Source of the DNA: Onthophagus taurus
Taxonomy: Eukaryota; Arthropoda; Insecta; Coleoptera; Scarabaeidae
Direction of reading: 5' to 3'
Length of the DNA stretch: 64,000 nucleotides
Assembly: GCF_036711975.1 (NCBI RefSeq)
Contig: NC_091972.1
Coordinates: 6,329,001 to 6,393,000 of the forward strand
Below are positions 22,599-45,900 of the stretch, one piece after another. Positions within the stretch are counted from its first letter, which is position 1, and every line of letters begins with the position of its first letter. The position numbers and the translations under genes are program-made. The notes under the pieces are model-generated. The model was not told the origin of the DNA. It did no database searches and saw only the letters and a program-made list of their open reading frames with translations.

Positions 22599-24451
22599 AT
22601 TTAGGGTTCTTTTTATAATTTAATGTGAATGATGATTTTGTAACATTTAATAAAATTCAATTCAATCATTTAAATAATGCATTTAATTTTTTTAAATTTT
22701 ATATATAAATAATCAAGAAAATCGATATGTATGATTAGATAAAAGTACATTATAGTTCAACAGTGAAAGAATACTTATATACAAACATAACAGTATTGAT
22801 TTATACCAAAATGATGTATTTTAAGTAGGAAGGCTTTATTATGTGTTGTACCTAGTTGATTTTATTAAGAAAAATCGTCCTATTTTGACATTTTGTGATT
22901 TATGCTATCACCAGAAACTTGTGATAGATTAATATGAAAAATAATTATAGATTACGATTTCTTGATGCATTAGGAATCTTTTTTATTTATAACGTTTTTC
23001 TCCATTGTTGAAGTTTATGTATAAGTATCGCCATCTATGGAATCAATGGTAAATTAGAGTAAGCAAGAAGTAGTTAAATGAGTAAAATAAAATAAGTTAA
23101 TGTGAGATTGTGTTAAAGTTAAGAAGATAATAATAATAAAAACTCAAAAAGGATATAAAACCACATCCATCAATTCTAGTACATACGTTATAGTTGTATT
23201 ATTTAGAACAATCGTCCAATTTTTTGCAACCAACATTGTTATTTTAAATGGGATGCATGCATATATTTCTTTTGCATCCTTTGATAGAGGATAAATCTCT
23301 CTATGCGATGAACATATCAAATCATATGGTTGTTTATGAAAAAAATCGAAAAAAAAATGCGTTTTAATTTCATTTTACAATCAAAGTAGGCGCCGAAATA
23401 ACGAGGTTGACAACTTTAAATGTCAAAAAGATGACAGTTTCAACAATTATGAAAAAAAAGGAATTGTTTATTCAACGAATTTTTTATGTAACTCAAAAAA
23501 TATATTTCTTATTTTAAGTCATTTCAACCCAACCTTAAAGTCGAAATTCCTTCCTAACTTCAATATCTCATTTAAAAAGTAATTCGGCACAAATTGGTTC
23601 TTATAAAAATTCGTAAAAGCTAAAACCAGAACTAACACTAACACTAGACCTAGAACTGATCGAACCTAACTGTTCGAAGTGACTTAGAACTTGTTTCTGA
23701 AGAAGGTTGCAACATGGTGTCCAAAACATTAAACACTCTTTCAAAAGAGTCAAAAGACGCACGACTTAACCAGAAAGTTTGCAGGTCTAATGATGCTGTT
23801 CGTGAGCATGAAAAGTAAGAAATCAACACGGTACTCTTCTTTCATTCAAAGTCAAATTGAGGAAGTCGTATTTTAATTCCTATGTTATCAAAAATGTGTT
23901 TATGGTCAATATAGAGCCATCTATTAACAAGAATAGACTTCAGAACTATTCGGAACTACAGAACTCTTGAAGCAAAACAGGCTTAATATAAAAACAAGCC
24001 GGCACCTCCCGCACACGACGAATAGAATGGCGCAAGCGCAGTTAAAAAAGTTGACCAATAAGTCAAACACAGCTGTATTTTACCTGTGAAAGCCCATGTA
24101 TACATAGCCATGATATTTATGCCTTGAACAAGTCGGTCAACCCGGAAAAAAACCTATAAAAAACCATAAAAAAAACTTAAGTTGTAATCATTTAAAAGAA
24201 TCATGTGATAATCGGCTTTTCAATCGGATAACAATAATAAATGTGCACAAAACCGTCAAATCTCGTCGTCATGTTTTTAAAGTTAAAGTGGCTCAATTTC
24301 TTTCTTCAATTGTGCATCGATGTTTTCTAAATGGGGAGTTCTGTTTTTTTTTATTGAAAACTAGATTATAAACATTCCCACGTTCAAAATGCGACTCTAA
24401 AAAAGGATTGTGCCATTTGGTGCAAGAAAGCTGTTGATTTCTTCTAACAGG
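22599..24451. other. Intergenic region upstream of the FAM110-like gene
   Basis: AT-rich. Holds the beta-5 poly(A) site (AATAAAATTC near 22650), a degenerate CTAGAACT-type repeat at 23612-23665 and a CGCCATCTATGG word at 23029. No supported ORF. The FAM110 leader exon probably ends near 24390, with the acceptor CTTCTAACAG just before its ATG. Confidence 0.4.
23612..23665. repeat. TCTAGTTCTAG hairpin repeat, fragment
   Basis: AACTAACACTAACACTAGAC and CTAGAACTGATCGAAC match one arm of the dispersed hairpin family. The opposite arm is missing. Confidence 0.5.
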
Positions 24452-26701
24452 ATGGCCACAATGATGTACCCAACGTTATCAAAATCGCAAAGTATGCGTT
24501 CAAAACGGAAATCGGCCGTAGAACTCCTTGCGGAGAGTAAACCCTTTTATGTTAAGTCCGAAATTGTTAGAGATACAACCCAATCAATTCCAACGAGAAC
24601 TATTCAAAGTTTTGGGTGCGGGTATGGAACTTATGTTAGAAGCAAATCGGTTAATGTTACTGCAACACATGGCACACATAATACTACCAATTATAAATCC
24701 ACTACATTACCACAATGTAAGTACTTAAAAAAAATAACTCTCCTATATTATGTCATCCATAACATTATTATGAATCATTAGATATGGCGGTTTCACCATC
24801 ACGATCTCTTCCCCCAATATCTCATAGACGTTCGGTTCATTCAGGAACAAGTGATCTTCTTCAAAATAAGCTTAGACAGCTCTTGGTGTGCGACAGTGCA
24901 GAAGAATTGAGTGTAGAACAATTGGGTCCATTGAGTCCTCCCGCCGAGTATGCTCAAAGATGCCACAAAAGTCTTCCGGATCTTCATTGCAGGGCAGAAC
25001 CAAGTTCCAATAAAAGTAGCAACAAGAGTTTGTCAAACAGGGATAGTGGTGGTTCAAGTGGACATTATACACAAAGAAGTGAACCTCCACCACCACCAAG
25101 ACAGGTAAATATTACTTGTAAATCAAGAAAAAATTATCTTCTCTTGATCCTTATGCCTGATGGTGTTGGATAAATCTTTTTCCTATTCCCCCATCCATTT
25201 CTTCCACTCACTCCAGTTCCTGGCTAAATCCTTTATATCTGCTAGAGTGTTCCCTCTTTTCTTCCCAACTTCTGGTATTCTTTCCTATCACCTTTTTTCC
25301 TTATCCTTATTCTTTGCTTCAAATATTTTTTTTACTATTGTGTTATGTTCCATTCTAATTATGTGGGTGTACCAGTTTAATTGCTTTCTCTCTATTGATC
25401 CTTGATCCTTAAGGCTGATGGTGTTGGATAAATCTTTTTCCTATTCCTCCATCCACTTCTTCCACTCCCTCCAGTCCCTGGCTAATTCCTTTATATCTGC
25501 TAGAGTCTTCCCTCTCTTCTTCCCAACTTCTGCTATTCTTTCCTATCACTTCTTTTCCTTATCCTTATTCTTTGTTTCAAATACTTTTTTTTTTACTGTT
25601 GTGTTATGTTCCATTCTAATTATGTGGGTGTACCAGTTAAATTGCTTTCTCTCTATTGATCCTTATGCCTGATGGCGTTGGCTAAATCTTTTTCCTATTC
25701 CTCCATCCACTTCTTCCACTCACCCAGTTCCTGGCTAAATCCTTTATATCTGCTAGAGTCTTCCCTCTCTACTTCCCAACTTCTGCTATTCTTTCCTATC
25801 ACTTCTTTTCCTTATCCTTATTCTTTGCTTCAAATAATTTTTTTTTACTATTGTGTTATGTTCCATTCTAATTATGTGGGTGTACCAGTTTAATGGCTTT
25901 CGCTCTATTGATCCTTGATCCTTATGCCTGATGGCGTTGGATAAATCTTTTTCCTATTCCTCCATCCATTTTTTCCACTTCCTCCAGTTCCTGGCTAAAT
26001 CCTTTATATCTACTAGAGTCTTCCCTCTCTGCTTCCCAACTTCTGCTATTCTTTCCTATCACTTCTTTTCCTTATCCTTATTCTTTGCTTCACATACTTT
26101 TTTTTTTACTATTGTGTTATGTTCCATAATAATTATGTGGGTTAGGTTGGGTTGGGTTGGGTACCAGTTTAATTGCTTTCTCTCTATTTTACTGATGAGA
26201 AAAAATTATATATTAGAAATATTTTATATATTTCAGGATACACGAAGAGATTCTGGTTCTAGTACACAACATAGTGGGGGAAGTTCTTATTTTTGCTGTC
26301 AAGAGACAGATTGTAGAGCGCGTTACCCTCAACCAATCACTAGTTTTAAAAGACAAAAATGTCTCCGTTATAAAAGGGACCGCCCGATTTTGCGATCAAA
26401 ATCCGATATCAGCGATAGGTATTGGAGATCTGCGGAGCCCCCAGTGAGCCATCTGGAACAATTTTTTGAGCACCTCGGGCTTACGAGTGATAGTTTCGAG
26501 GATATGTTAAGCGATAGCAGATCCTCGGATAGTCCTGTCTTTTTCTCGGATGTATCCACCGTCGATTCAAGTCGACCCATCGATAACGTTGATCACTGCC
26601 AACCTCAAGCACTGAGGCCAAGCGAGCCCCCATCCATTGTGGAACGCAACGCTCGGATCATTAAGTGGTTGTGTAACTGTAGGAAGTCGCAATTATCATG
26701 A
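24452..26701 (+). CDS. FAM110-like protein, three coding exons
   Basis: Exons 24452..24716, 24782..25104 and 26237..26701; about 350 aa. FAM110 proteins (A-D in human) associate with centrosomes and spindle poles. The diagnostic blocks are present in order: N-terminal SKRKSAVELLAESKPFYVKS, the central ILRSKSDISDRYWRSAEPP with LEQFFEHLGL, and the C-terminal PSIVERNARIIKWLCNCRKS. Between them lie Ser/Pro-rich, probably disordered stretches (SNKSSNKSLSNRDSGGSSGH, PPPPPRQ). The start is the ATG right after a CTTCTAACAG acceptor, so a noncoding leader exon is expected. The second intron (1132 bp) is almost wholly a 4-copy tandem repeat. Identity is confident from the motifs, the cellular role is taken from vertebrate relatives. 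Confidence 0.87.
25149..26198 (-). repeat. Four tandem copies of a 257-bp LINE-tail-derived unit inside the FAM110 intron
   Basis: Units start at about 25149, 25406, 25661 and 25919, each opening with a CCTTATGCCTGATGG-type text. The reverse strand of each reads like a LINE C-terminus (YTHIIRMEHNTIVKK, FEAKNKDKEKK, then RNWREWKKWMEE), with CATAATTAGAATGGAACATA shared. Copies are very similar. The last one carries a GGTTAGGTTGGGTTGGGTTG run at 26140-26161. Plus-strand ORFs over the array are antisense shadows. Confidence 0.9.
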
Positions 26702-27282
26702 AGAAAAGAAGGTATATGAATTGAACGAAGAATTATTTCTTTTTTTTTATTAATGTTTCTTCTCATTTGTATATTGTGATATAAAAAAGATATTATTGAT
26801 TCTGGAATAGTTAAAAATCGTTATTGTTGATTGGATTTTTTTATTTTGATATTAATAGTTTAAAATTAAAAAAAAATATAAATTTATTAAGAAAGATTTA
26901 AAAAAATGCCAGTTTTGCACAAATTACTTACAAATTGGTGCTTTAATATTGAAATATATTTCTTAAATCATCATGTTAAAACAAGATATTGTTTTATATT
27001 GAAAAAATAAATTAATTTTACATTATAATTTATTGTTCAAAGAAATTGTCGAAATTTATTTACGTGATAACGCGAATATCTTAAATTATACACTTTTATA
27101 TAAAAAGTTAGATGTTAAAACTAAAAGTATGGAACATGTTATATTATATGATGTAATCTACGAGAATATTCATTGCCAGGTGTGTGATGAAACGTTCATA
27201 TTGAGTTATAATCTTCTAAATCTATCTGTTACATACCGGGAATTTCATATAACTCGCAATATATGAATGCAATAACCATAGT
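26702..27282. other. FAM110 3' region and spacer
   Basis: AT-rich, T-runs and AATAAA-like signals (near 27007). A 77-codon frame at 27033 shows no recognisable domain and runs into repeat sequence, so it is not called as a gene. Confidence 0.4.
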
Positions 27283-27960
27283 TACGAAACTACTATGCAT
27301 GTCCCACATAAAATGCAACATAGTGTAATAGTACAGTCCAGAGATCTGTAGCGAATGGCTCACGTAGTGCATCATATTCGCTGATTCGTTGCTTGAGTGT
27401 TGCCTTCATTCGTCAATAGTTACTGTGAATCATGTTGTATGGTGATCTTTCTTAAGTTACTGTATTGTCGACTTCCCATCACATTGGAAAACAAGGAATA
27501 TCAAGGTTTATTCCAGGGAATTTAGATAATTTTAGACACATTTTGACAATTTTAAATTCAATTTGATAATTTTAGGCAATTTTATAAAATTTTTCAGTTT
27601 TGAACAAGTTTAAACAATTTTAGACAAATTTTGCACTTTTAAATCATTTTGAACAACTATACATTTAGCCGCCATTTAGCCTCACGTCTCTAAAGACGGC
27701 TAAACCCGAATGATTCTAGTTCTAGGTATAGTGTTAGTTCTAGCGACAGTGCAAGTATAAAACTAGAACTAGCATTAGACCTAGAACTAGAAACATTCGG
27801 GTTTAACCGTGAGTCTCAAGGCGGCTAAAAATGATCCTAGTTCTAGGTCTTGCGTTAGTTCTAGTGATAGCGCTAATGTAAAACTAGAAGTAACACTAGA
27901 ACTAGAAACATTCAGACATGTTGCATTTTATGTGGGATAGTACGCCCTGGTTTCTATGGA
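27283..27960. mobile_element. Terminal-inverted-repeat element carrying two TCTAGTTCTAG hairpins
   Basis: GTCCCACATAAAATGCAACA at about 27300 is mirrored by TGTTGCATTTTATGTGGGAT at about 27918, giving terminal or subterminal inverted repeats. The interior holds two consecutive hairpin units (27683-27800 and 27815-27912), each with GGCTAAACCCGAATG-type flanks round TCTAGTTCTAGG arms. No coding capacity is visible. The end sequence recurs at 39630 and 57905. Confidence 0.7.
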
Positions 27961-29599
27961 AATATATTTTTGTATATTGCATTTTAAGTGAAATTCCCTG
28001 TATAAACAATATTTTGAATAAAATCATAAAATCAATTTAACGATTTATGAATTAAGTAATAATAATTTTTCTTAATTTCTTGCAATATTAAGGTGATGTC
28101 AACCTTTTTGGAAATTTTATTTTATTGAACACACTATATTAATCAGACTTTATAATCTAAGAAAGAAACAATTTATGGAATTAATTCACCGAAGTATTAT
28201 ATATCACGTAGACGTTATTGGCTATAGAAGACAATCATTCACATTGCAATTGAGTTAATATCCCTGAATCACTCTCAAAGTACATGTACATTAAAAATAT
28301 GATGTGTCCACATCGTATAAGGTAACGACAAAAAGCTTACTCAATATTTAACATATAATTTCGTAAAAAGGATGATAATATAAAATGTGACAATAATTTC
28401 GATTGTACTCAATTCTCATTCTTCTAATCTTTTTCATCAATCTTTAAAGTATTCTCACTTTTTTACATACTTTTGTTATTAACCTAAAATCTGTGATCAC
28501 ATTGAAATTCTTTTTTCTATTTAATTCTATTTTTTAAATTTATCTTTAACTAAAAGCTTTAAATTATAAACAAATGTATTTATTTTTGTTGTAATTATTT
28601 AATTTTGTCGATTTAAATTGACGAAAAAAGTAGACTTTTTGCTATAATACTGAATTGAAACGATACATTCTCGGATTTGCAAATAAAGTACGTTGTACCA
28701 CTATGTGTAGTTTTCTAGATATGTGTCTCTGTATCATTTTACGTAAGTTATGAACTAGCTTAACATATATTTGATAAGATGTGTGTTTTACGGTAATTAT
28801 ATCTACATATACGCAATGTAGCCCTACTTTGAGTGTGGTGTGCACGTGAATTATATGCCTAAATACTAAGTTCATTATTATAACTAATTAATAATAACAA
28901 TAATCCACTTAAAAAGAAAATAACCAACAAATTACTCACAAAAATTGTTTGGTTATTACTCAATAAGATATTGTTGTAGTTAAAGGGTTTAGACGAACAA
29001 CGTTCTTATACTTTGGCTTTAATTATAAAAAGAAATTTCTTTTCTAATAAAAGAACATTGATTGTTATTCGTCTGAATTATTCAATTAAAAAAGTTATTT
29101 TTGTTTGGAATGCCCTTTTTATAAACGATCCTGTGTGTATGTATATGTATATCTAGTCTTGTACTTAATTATATCATATGTACGCGTTACGGTTTATGAT
29201 TCTTATAAATAATACATTATTACACATTTTCTTGTTTGATTTCTAACCTCAAAAATTTTGTTTATTGATTTTCGCAATGTTTTGACTTCTTTCTTTTGAA
29301 CTCAATAGATAGAAGTTTTATACCTATGTTCACCACTATATAATGCTCTTAAGACTGATAAAGTCTTCACAATCTGAAACTATAGCGAATATTAATATTG
29401 CTTCAAAACACTAAAGAAGAAGAGGAAGATGTTTTGAATGCAAGTAGAAGATAAAAGGAGATTGTTCAATATTCTCATATTAAATTTGCAGGAAAATCAC
29501 CTCTTCATGTTTAACATACATCTTGATATGCAAAAACAAATATTATGAAGGGTAACCTTATCCCAAAATGTAACGGAATTCAAAATACAAAGACTTGTC
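27961..29599. other. Gene-free stretch
   Basis: AT-rich, with no supported gene. An imperfect inverted pair (AGACGAACAA...TATTCGTCTG) at about 28990-29085 may fold. Otherwise featureless by eye. Confidence 0.35.
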
Positions 29600-30170
29600 A
29601 GTTATTCACTTCTGAACCTCTTTCTATGTTTCCATGTTATCTGTCATAGACCACCTCAGACCATCTGCTTCCCGCAATTCTCTTTATGTCGTCTATCCAC
29701 CTTCATGGGGGTCTATTACGCTGTTGTTATTGGCCGCCACCACGTCACCTTCGCTATCCATCTGGCTACGTGACCAACCAATCGCCATTGTAGCTCCGCA
29801 ACTCGTGTTATTATGTCCATGACGGCAGTTATCTCGCGGCTATCTTCATTTCTGAATTTGCGCTCTCTGCATGACTTTCAACTGGTTTGCACCTTTTTGG
29901 TCATCGCCATGGTTTTTAATCCTTAGGCCAACACTGGTAGTACGCATGAGTCGTATATTCTGTTTTAATTTGCCAAAGGCTGCCCATGTCAGTTGTATTC
30001 TGAGCTTTTTCTCAGTTATCTGATCTTCTTTGCCCATCTTAATGGCATGTCCTAAGTAAATATATTCCTCTACACTTTCTACCTATTCGTTGTCTATGGT
30101 GATATTTTCGGCGGTGTTGCTGATTATTTCTGTTTTGCTAAACTTCAGTTTCATTGACTCAGTCTATCGT
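29600..30170 (-). mobile_element. RTE-like LINE 3' fragment
   Basis: The reverse strand reads a MGKEDQITEKKLRIQLTWAA block, FGKLKQNIRLM, QLKVMQRAQ and a RLVGHVARMDS-like stretch. This is the RT C-terminal region of RTE-type insect LINEs (consensus IRLGKENQTAEINRRIQLTW...AQRAMERAMLG...AGHVARM). Multiple frame breaks. A plus-strand frame at 29634 is its antisense. Confidence 0.8.
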
Positions 30171-30639
30171 TTTGAAGCTCATTAAACCAATTAGCAGCAG
30201 AAATGTTACTACTGACAATTTTTCCACGTGTTTTTGATTCCTGATAATAAAATGTAGAAAAAAACATCTTATTTTGGAACGGCCAAAATTAGAGACTTTC
30301 AACAGCCTCATGAGTTAAAACCGCCAAGTAAAGTATTGCGCAGCTAACAGAACAATCAGACTTTGCACCCAGTATAAAAAATATACATGCGGAAGATACT
30401 TAGTAGAGCCCAATCAACTGTAAAAAGTGTGGTATTGAATAAGAACATATTCTTTTACGATTAGGGTGTCAACAAACACATGGAATAGGTATATAGAAAA
30501 TCATGGTAGAAATAAGATTAAAATCCTAATTTAGATATTTATAATATTCCCCGAAAAAAATACCCATTTGACTCATATGATATTATAATAATGCATATAC
30601 ATGTTAATAAACAGTGAAAATCATTGTGCGCAAGTCTTA

Positions 30640-31293
30640 TGTAGAAATAATTGTGGCGGTGGCGCCATCGCGGAGGAAAACAATATCTCCCATCGGGCCA
30701 GTTCGGTCGGACATGTTCGATTTATTCGTTCGTTTTGCGTTAGTTTGAGCTGCGAGTGTTTTTTTTTTTCACTGCAAGAAAGGAACGTCGAGTGTTCCGC
30801 TAGGTGTTTTAGTGCATAATTTTGGGTTGGGTGGCCCCGTTCGGCGAGCGGTTGCGGTGGTCTCAAGGGATTCCTTCAGAGTCAGTCGATTAACTGTCAA
30901 AGCACAGTCGGAGAGGGTGTATCAAATCGCAGCCGCCGTGATCGTGGTCAACCCGATTTCTTTGGGTGAAAATGATCGGTGTGTCAATGAATAAAAAAGC
31001 TTAAAAAAGGTCGCGAATAGGGCTTGGTTCCAATGGCTTAAAGATAAAAGTAACCGCTAAGTGCTTTGGAGAGAGATTTTCCGAGTGCGTGTCGCGCGCG
31101 CGCGCGCTCGCGGTTGTGTCTGTGTGGGAACGTAACTGGTTGTGTTGGAGGAGAGAGTTACTGGCCTGGGCCAGCCATTTTTGTGGAGGTATTTTCAATT
31201 TTTGGATGAGTTTTGTGTGTGTGCGTGTGCATTTACAATTTTTCAAGTGTTTTATGGCGTCAACATTTTGAAGGTTTTACCTATATTTAAAAA
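30640..31293 (+). promoter_or_regulatory. Promoter and noncoding first exon of G alpha-s (inferred)
   Basis: This is an island of higher GC and CpG content in AT-rich DNA, including GGCGCCATCGCGG at 30661 and an alternating CG run (GTCGCGCGCGCGCGCTCGCG) near 31090. It ends at a strong donor, AAA/GTAAGTTT (GT at 31294-31295). The next acceptor, TTTTAATTAG, at 31847 opens the exon holding the G alpha-s start, so a 554-bp 5' UTR intron is likely. The short frames inside are not conserved-looking. Confidence 0.6.
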
Positions 31294-31847
31294 GTAAGTT
31301 TTTTTCATATTTATATCGCTGTTATTAAAACGTTAGTATTACAACATTTTTTTCTTTTAAAATTATTCATTAAATAACTAAACGTCCCGTTCTTTCAATT
31401 AAAAACTGAAACACAATCTGATTCTGACAGCTACTTGTCAAACATTTTTTCAATTGTTTTAATATTTATTTATTACTTTTTTTAATTACATGTTATATTA
31501 TTGAACCGTTTTATCAAATTACAATCAATTTATCAAACTTATACACAGTTTGCGTTCCTTATTCATAACCAAATGTTATTTGCAAGTTTTTAATACTTGA
31601 GTAATCAGCTGTTGCTTATGTTAAACGTCAGGTGGTTCTTTTAATTGATTCAATTTTAACTTGTACAAACCTATTTTATTTAATAAAATAAAATCATTTT
31701 TACTTTGTAATGTATTTTTCAATCAAATTTAAAAAAATAACTTAATTAAACTCGAAAATTTAGTTTTTTTTAATTGGTACATAACCTCAATTTTTTATTT
31801 TTATATAATACCAACTTAAAAAATAAAATCAAATTTTTTTTAATTAG

Positions 31848-32073
31848 ATTTCCCAATCTTGGTCCATCATTATGGTAACCTCCGCAACTTTAATAGTCCT
31901 CTTGAAACAAGAACCGTCGCCCCAATAATTCTTCGTTTCGACGCGGGTGTCGATTTAAAAGTGCGACGGACACGAGTAGGGCAGCCACGGTGGCGGCGGC
32001 GGGCCCGGCGGAGTGCGGCGGCCCCGGCGCCGCCGAAAAGGGAGCCGGATGTTGGTGGTCGTCCCTGACGGCG
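31848..32073 (+). promoter_or_regulatory. G alpha-s 5' UTR with an 18-codon upstream ORF
   Basis: An upstream ATG at 31872 opens a short frame, [18 protein letters not shown], ending with a stop at 31926-31928, before the G alpha-s start at 32074. The remaining leader is GC-rich (GGCGGCGGCGGGCCCGG). The uORF could damp translation; this is inference. Confidence 0.5.
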
Positions 32074-42988
<10,915 letters not shown>

Positions 42989-45900
42989 CCGCCCCCGTTA
43001 GTCGCAGCCAGGCTCCTTCTGGCCACGGGACCGCATAAAGCCGCTAGAAAAACCGCTAAGACCGCCAAAATCATCATCGTCGCCGCCGCCTTACAACAAC
43101 AACAACAACAACCGCGCACACAACAACACAAATACACATGTCATAATTCCCCCGAAAACCGCACCATATTTAGAAAAATTACAATGAAAAAGAAACAAAA
43201 CAAAACTCCAAAGACAAAATAAATTAATAAGTGACAAATTGACAAAATAATAGTTGAAAAAAAAATACTGGTAAACTAATGGATAACTATAGGACCAAAA
43301 GCAGACAACGCAAGCGAGTTTTTCGCAACTGAGACGTTTACTTTTTCCTTTTTTAAATATTTGATTGTTTTTTCTATGCCTGGATAAAGAAAAAGAAATA
43401 AGAAAGAGATATTGAGGTACAAATACGTTCCGTTTGTGTCTGTATTGATTTAAAATTGTTGAAAAAGCGTTTCTAAAAGTAACACAATTTTTACTTACAG
43501 CCAAATTTAAATTGGTAATAATGAAATACGAGAATTGAGATTTTCTATGGCACTCTTCACTTAAAATTATTTTATTGTTGTTTCACCTCCATTGACAATA
43601 AAACTTGGATAAGTTAACTTCCGCTTGCCACTACTTGCATTGCATACAACAATTTACAAAAAGAAACTATAAATTTGCACAAGTTTTCTCGCCAATGGAT
43701 ATAATATCTTGAAAGAGAAAAATTAATTAATCAAATAATTCATTATTGTTGCTTATTTTTATTGTTTGATGATTTTCGAATGATTAAAATTGACATTGCT
43801 TGATTATATATTATATATTTCATAATTTTATCATTATAATTCATATAATTCAAACATTTACAAGAAATTATGTCTTGTTTTGTTTTTTAAATTTTATTAA
43901 TTAAAATTAATAGTTTAATATATATTTCCGTTTGCTAACAATATAATTGATAGCACCTGATACATCACAAGTTATTCTCATTGAGAGTTAAAGACGGAAA
44001 GAAAAGTTAATGTGAAAAAGAATTGTATGAATTATAATTTTTGCCATGATAATTTTCCACGGTGTCAAAGAAACGTAAAGAAGGTGCTGTCAAAATGACT
44101 GTGATAAGATTCTTTTTGTTATTATTGTTTAATTTATTCTATATTCATTGTTGAAATTATTATTGGTTGTTGTTATTTAAAACAAGAAAAATTATTTTTA
44201 AATCTAACTTATTATTTTTTTATTAAAGTTGATTTCTTTCTCATAATTTCTCTAATTAAAAAAAACTATAATTATGATAACACAATTATTCAAAATTTTA
44301 GGTAATGACTTAAACTTGAAGTTAGTTTATGAATTAAAAATTTTTATATATATTTAAATATCCATCTTAAAGATCTTTAAATGATTGCCATAGTTTTGAT
44401 AAATTGTCAATGAAATAAATAGATTAATCAAAAAATACAGTCTTAAAATTGCACTGTATATGTTGAAAATACTAAACATCACATTCATGACATTCACAAC
44501 AATGTATCAACTTTTTTCTAACAAACGACTTATTTTCTAATTGGAGTCATTCTTATTCATGTTTTTGTCAGCTTTAAAATCTTTCCAAATATGTTTCAAG
44601 CTAAATGTTATCAGTTAAATTAATTATATCAACTTAACTGAAGTGGTATATATAAATTTCGTGGTGTTTCCTTCCAATCAGGTCCACAACGTCCAGTTTA
44701 CCTGAAGTTTTTCAAAATGTTCTTCCAAAAATAATCTACTAAATATGTTGCTGTTTCATTGCACCTATTAAATGATAATGATATTAATGATGCAATACAT
44801 AATAAAGTTGTCCCAACATACTTTTCAGTCGATACCAATTTCCAAAGAAGGTTTGTATCCAATTCCTTAATGATTTAGAAATTTATCTAAAAAGCTGAAA
44901 CACCCTGAATATAGCTACAAATATCTATCATTGAAAGACAATTTAAATTAACTTAATCCCTTGTTTTGGGGACAGTTAGTCTATCTTATCCATTGGAACG
45001 TTTCACCATTCCAAAATGTTAAAGGAGGGTTTTGGGAAGTTTACTTATTATGGATTAATGTATGTAAAGAGAAGACATCACCTAAACTGCTTAAATAAAT
45101 TTAAATTTCTTTATATTGTTATTAGTTATTATAGATAAAAGACACACAATTTGATAGTTTGGGTGACACCACGCTATATATTTCCTATATCATACATAAA
45201 TTGGCAGTTTATCATTACCATAGTGAACGTAATTATTAAAGAGAACTTTCGAACCTAAGTTTATTTGGTTTTCTTAAAAGTTAGTCAAAAATATAAGTTT
45301 AATAGACATTATATATGGGCAACAATTATCACAACTATTTCCTCAATATCATTATTATTAAACAATACATAATAATATTTTCTTTAGCATTTCGATTTCA
45401 AACTTTGGTTATTGAAACTGTATCTCATTAGGGAGCATGTATCACTATAAAAATATGTTTGAGAATATAATGAAGAGTTAATATAAGCAATATTTTCTTT
45501 TGTGATTTTGGTGCAATATTTCTGTTATGTATTTATTGAATCTCAAGAGTTTTGTTTCTTTCTATATAAGTACAAAATCTAGTTGTTGGTTAAATTTGAT
45601 TTTGCATACCACATATGGTATTAATGGCAATATAGGTATGGTGATACTATGTATTATAGTATCAAAGATCAATCAATGTTGTTACCAGTATAATATAATG
45701 TTGCTAATGATATTTAGCAATGAAGATGATAAAATAAGTGTATATTTAACTTATATATTTGGCTAATACTTCGTCTTCCGAACAGAGATAAAAACTAACT
45801 TCATTTATAACCAATAAAATTGTTTATAAAATGTTGACAAATTGTTTATCAACATTTTTTTAACATCTATACAGACACAAACACGTTTTTTTAGAAAATA

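Noticed and set aside
25160-26200. Repeated plus-strand ORFs starting ALDKSFSYSSIHFFH
   Set aside because: They are antisense reading of the 257-bp LINE-tail array and lie within an intron of the FAM110-like gene.
27033-27266. 77-codon frame downstream of FAM110
   Set aside because: No recognisable domain, and it ends in text shared with the dispersed repeat (ACCGGGAATTT), so it is probably repeat-derived.
28990-29085. Imperfect inverted pair resembling a microRNA precursor
   Set aside because: The arms pair for only about 10-17 bp with an unequal bulge; too poor for a convincing pre-miRNA by eye.
31990-32073. In-frame N-terminal extension of G alpha-s ([10 protein letters not shown]...)
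   Set aside because: It begins with GTG, not ATG, in a GC-rich leader. The family start MGC, with its palmitoylation site, is at 32074. No XL-type exon evidence.
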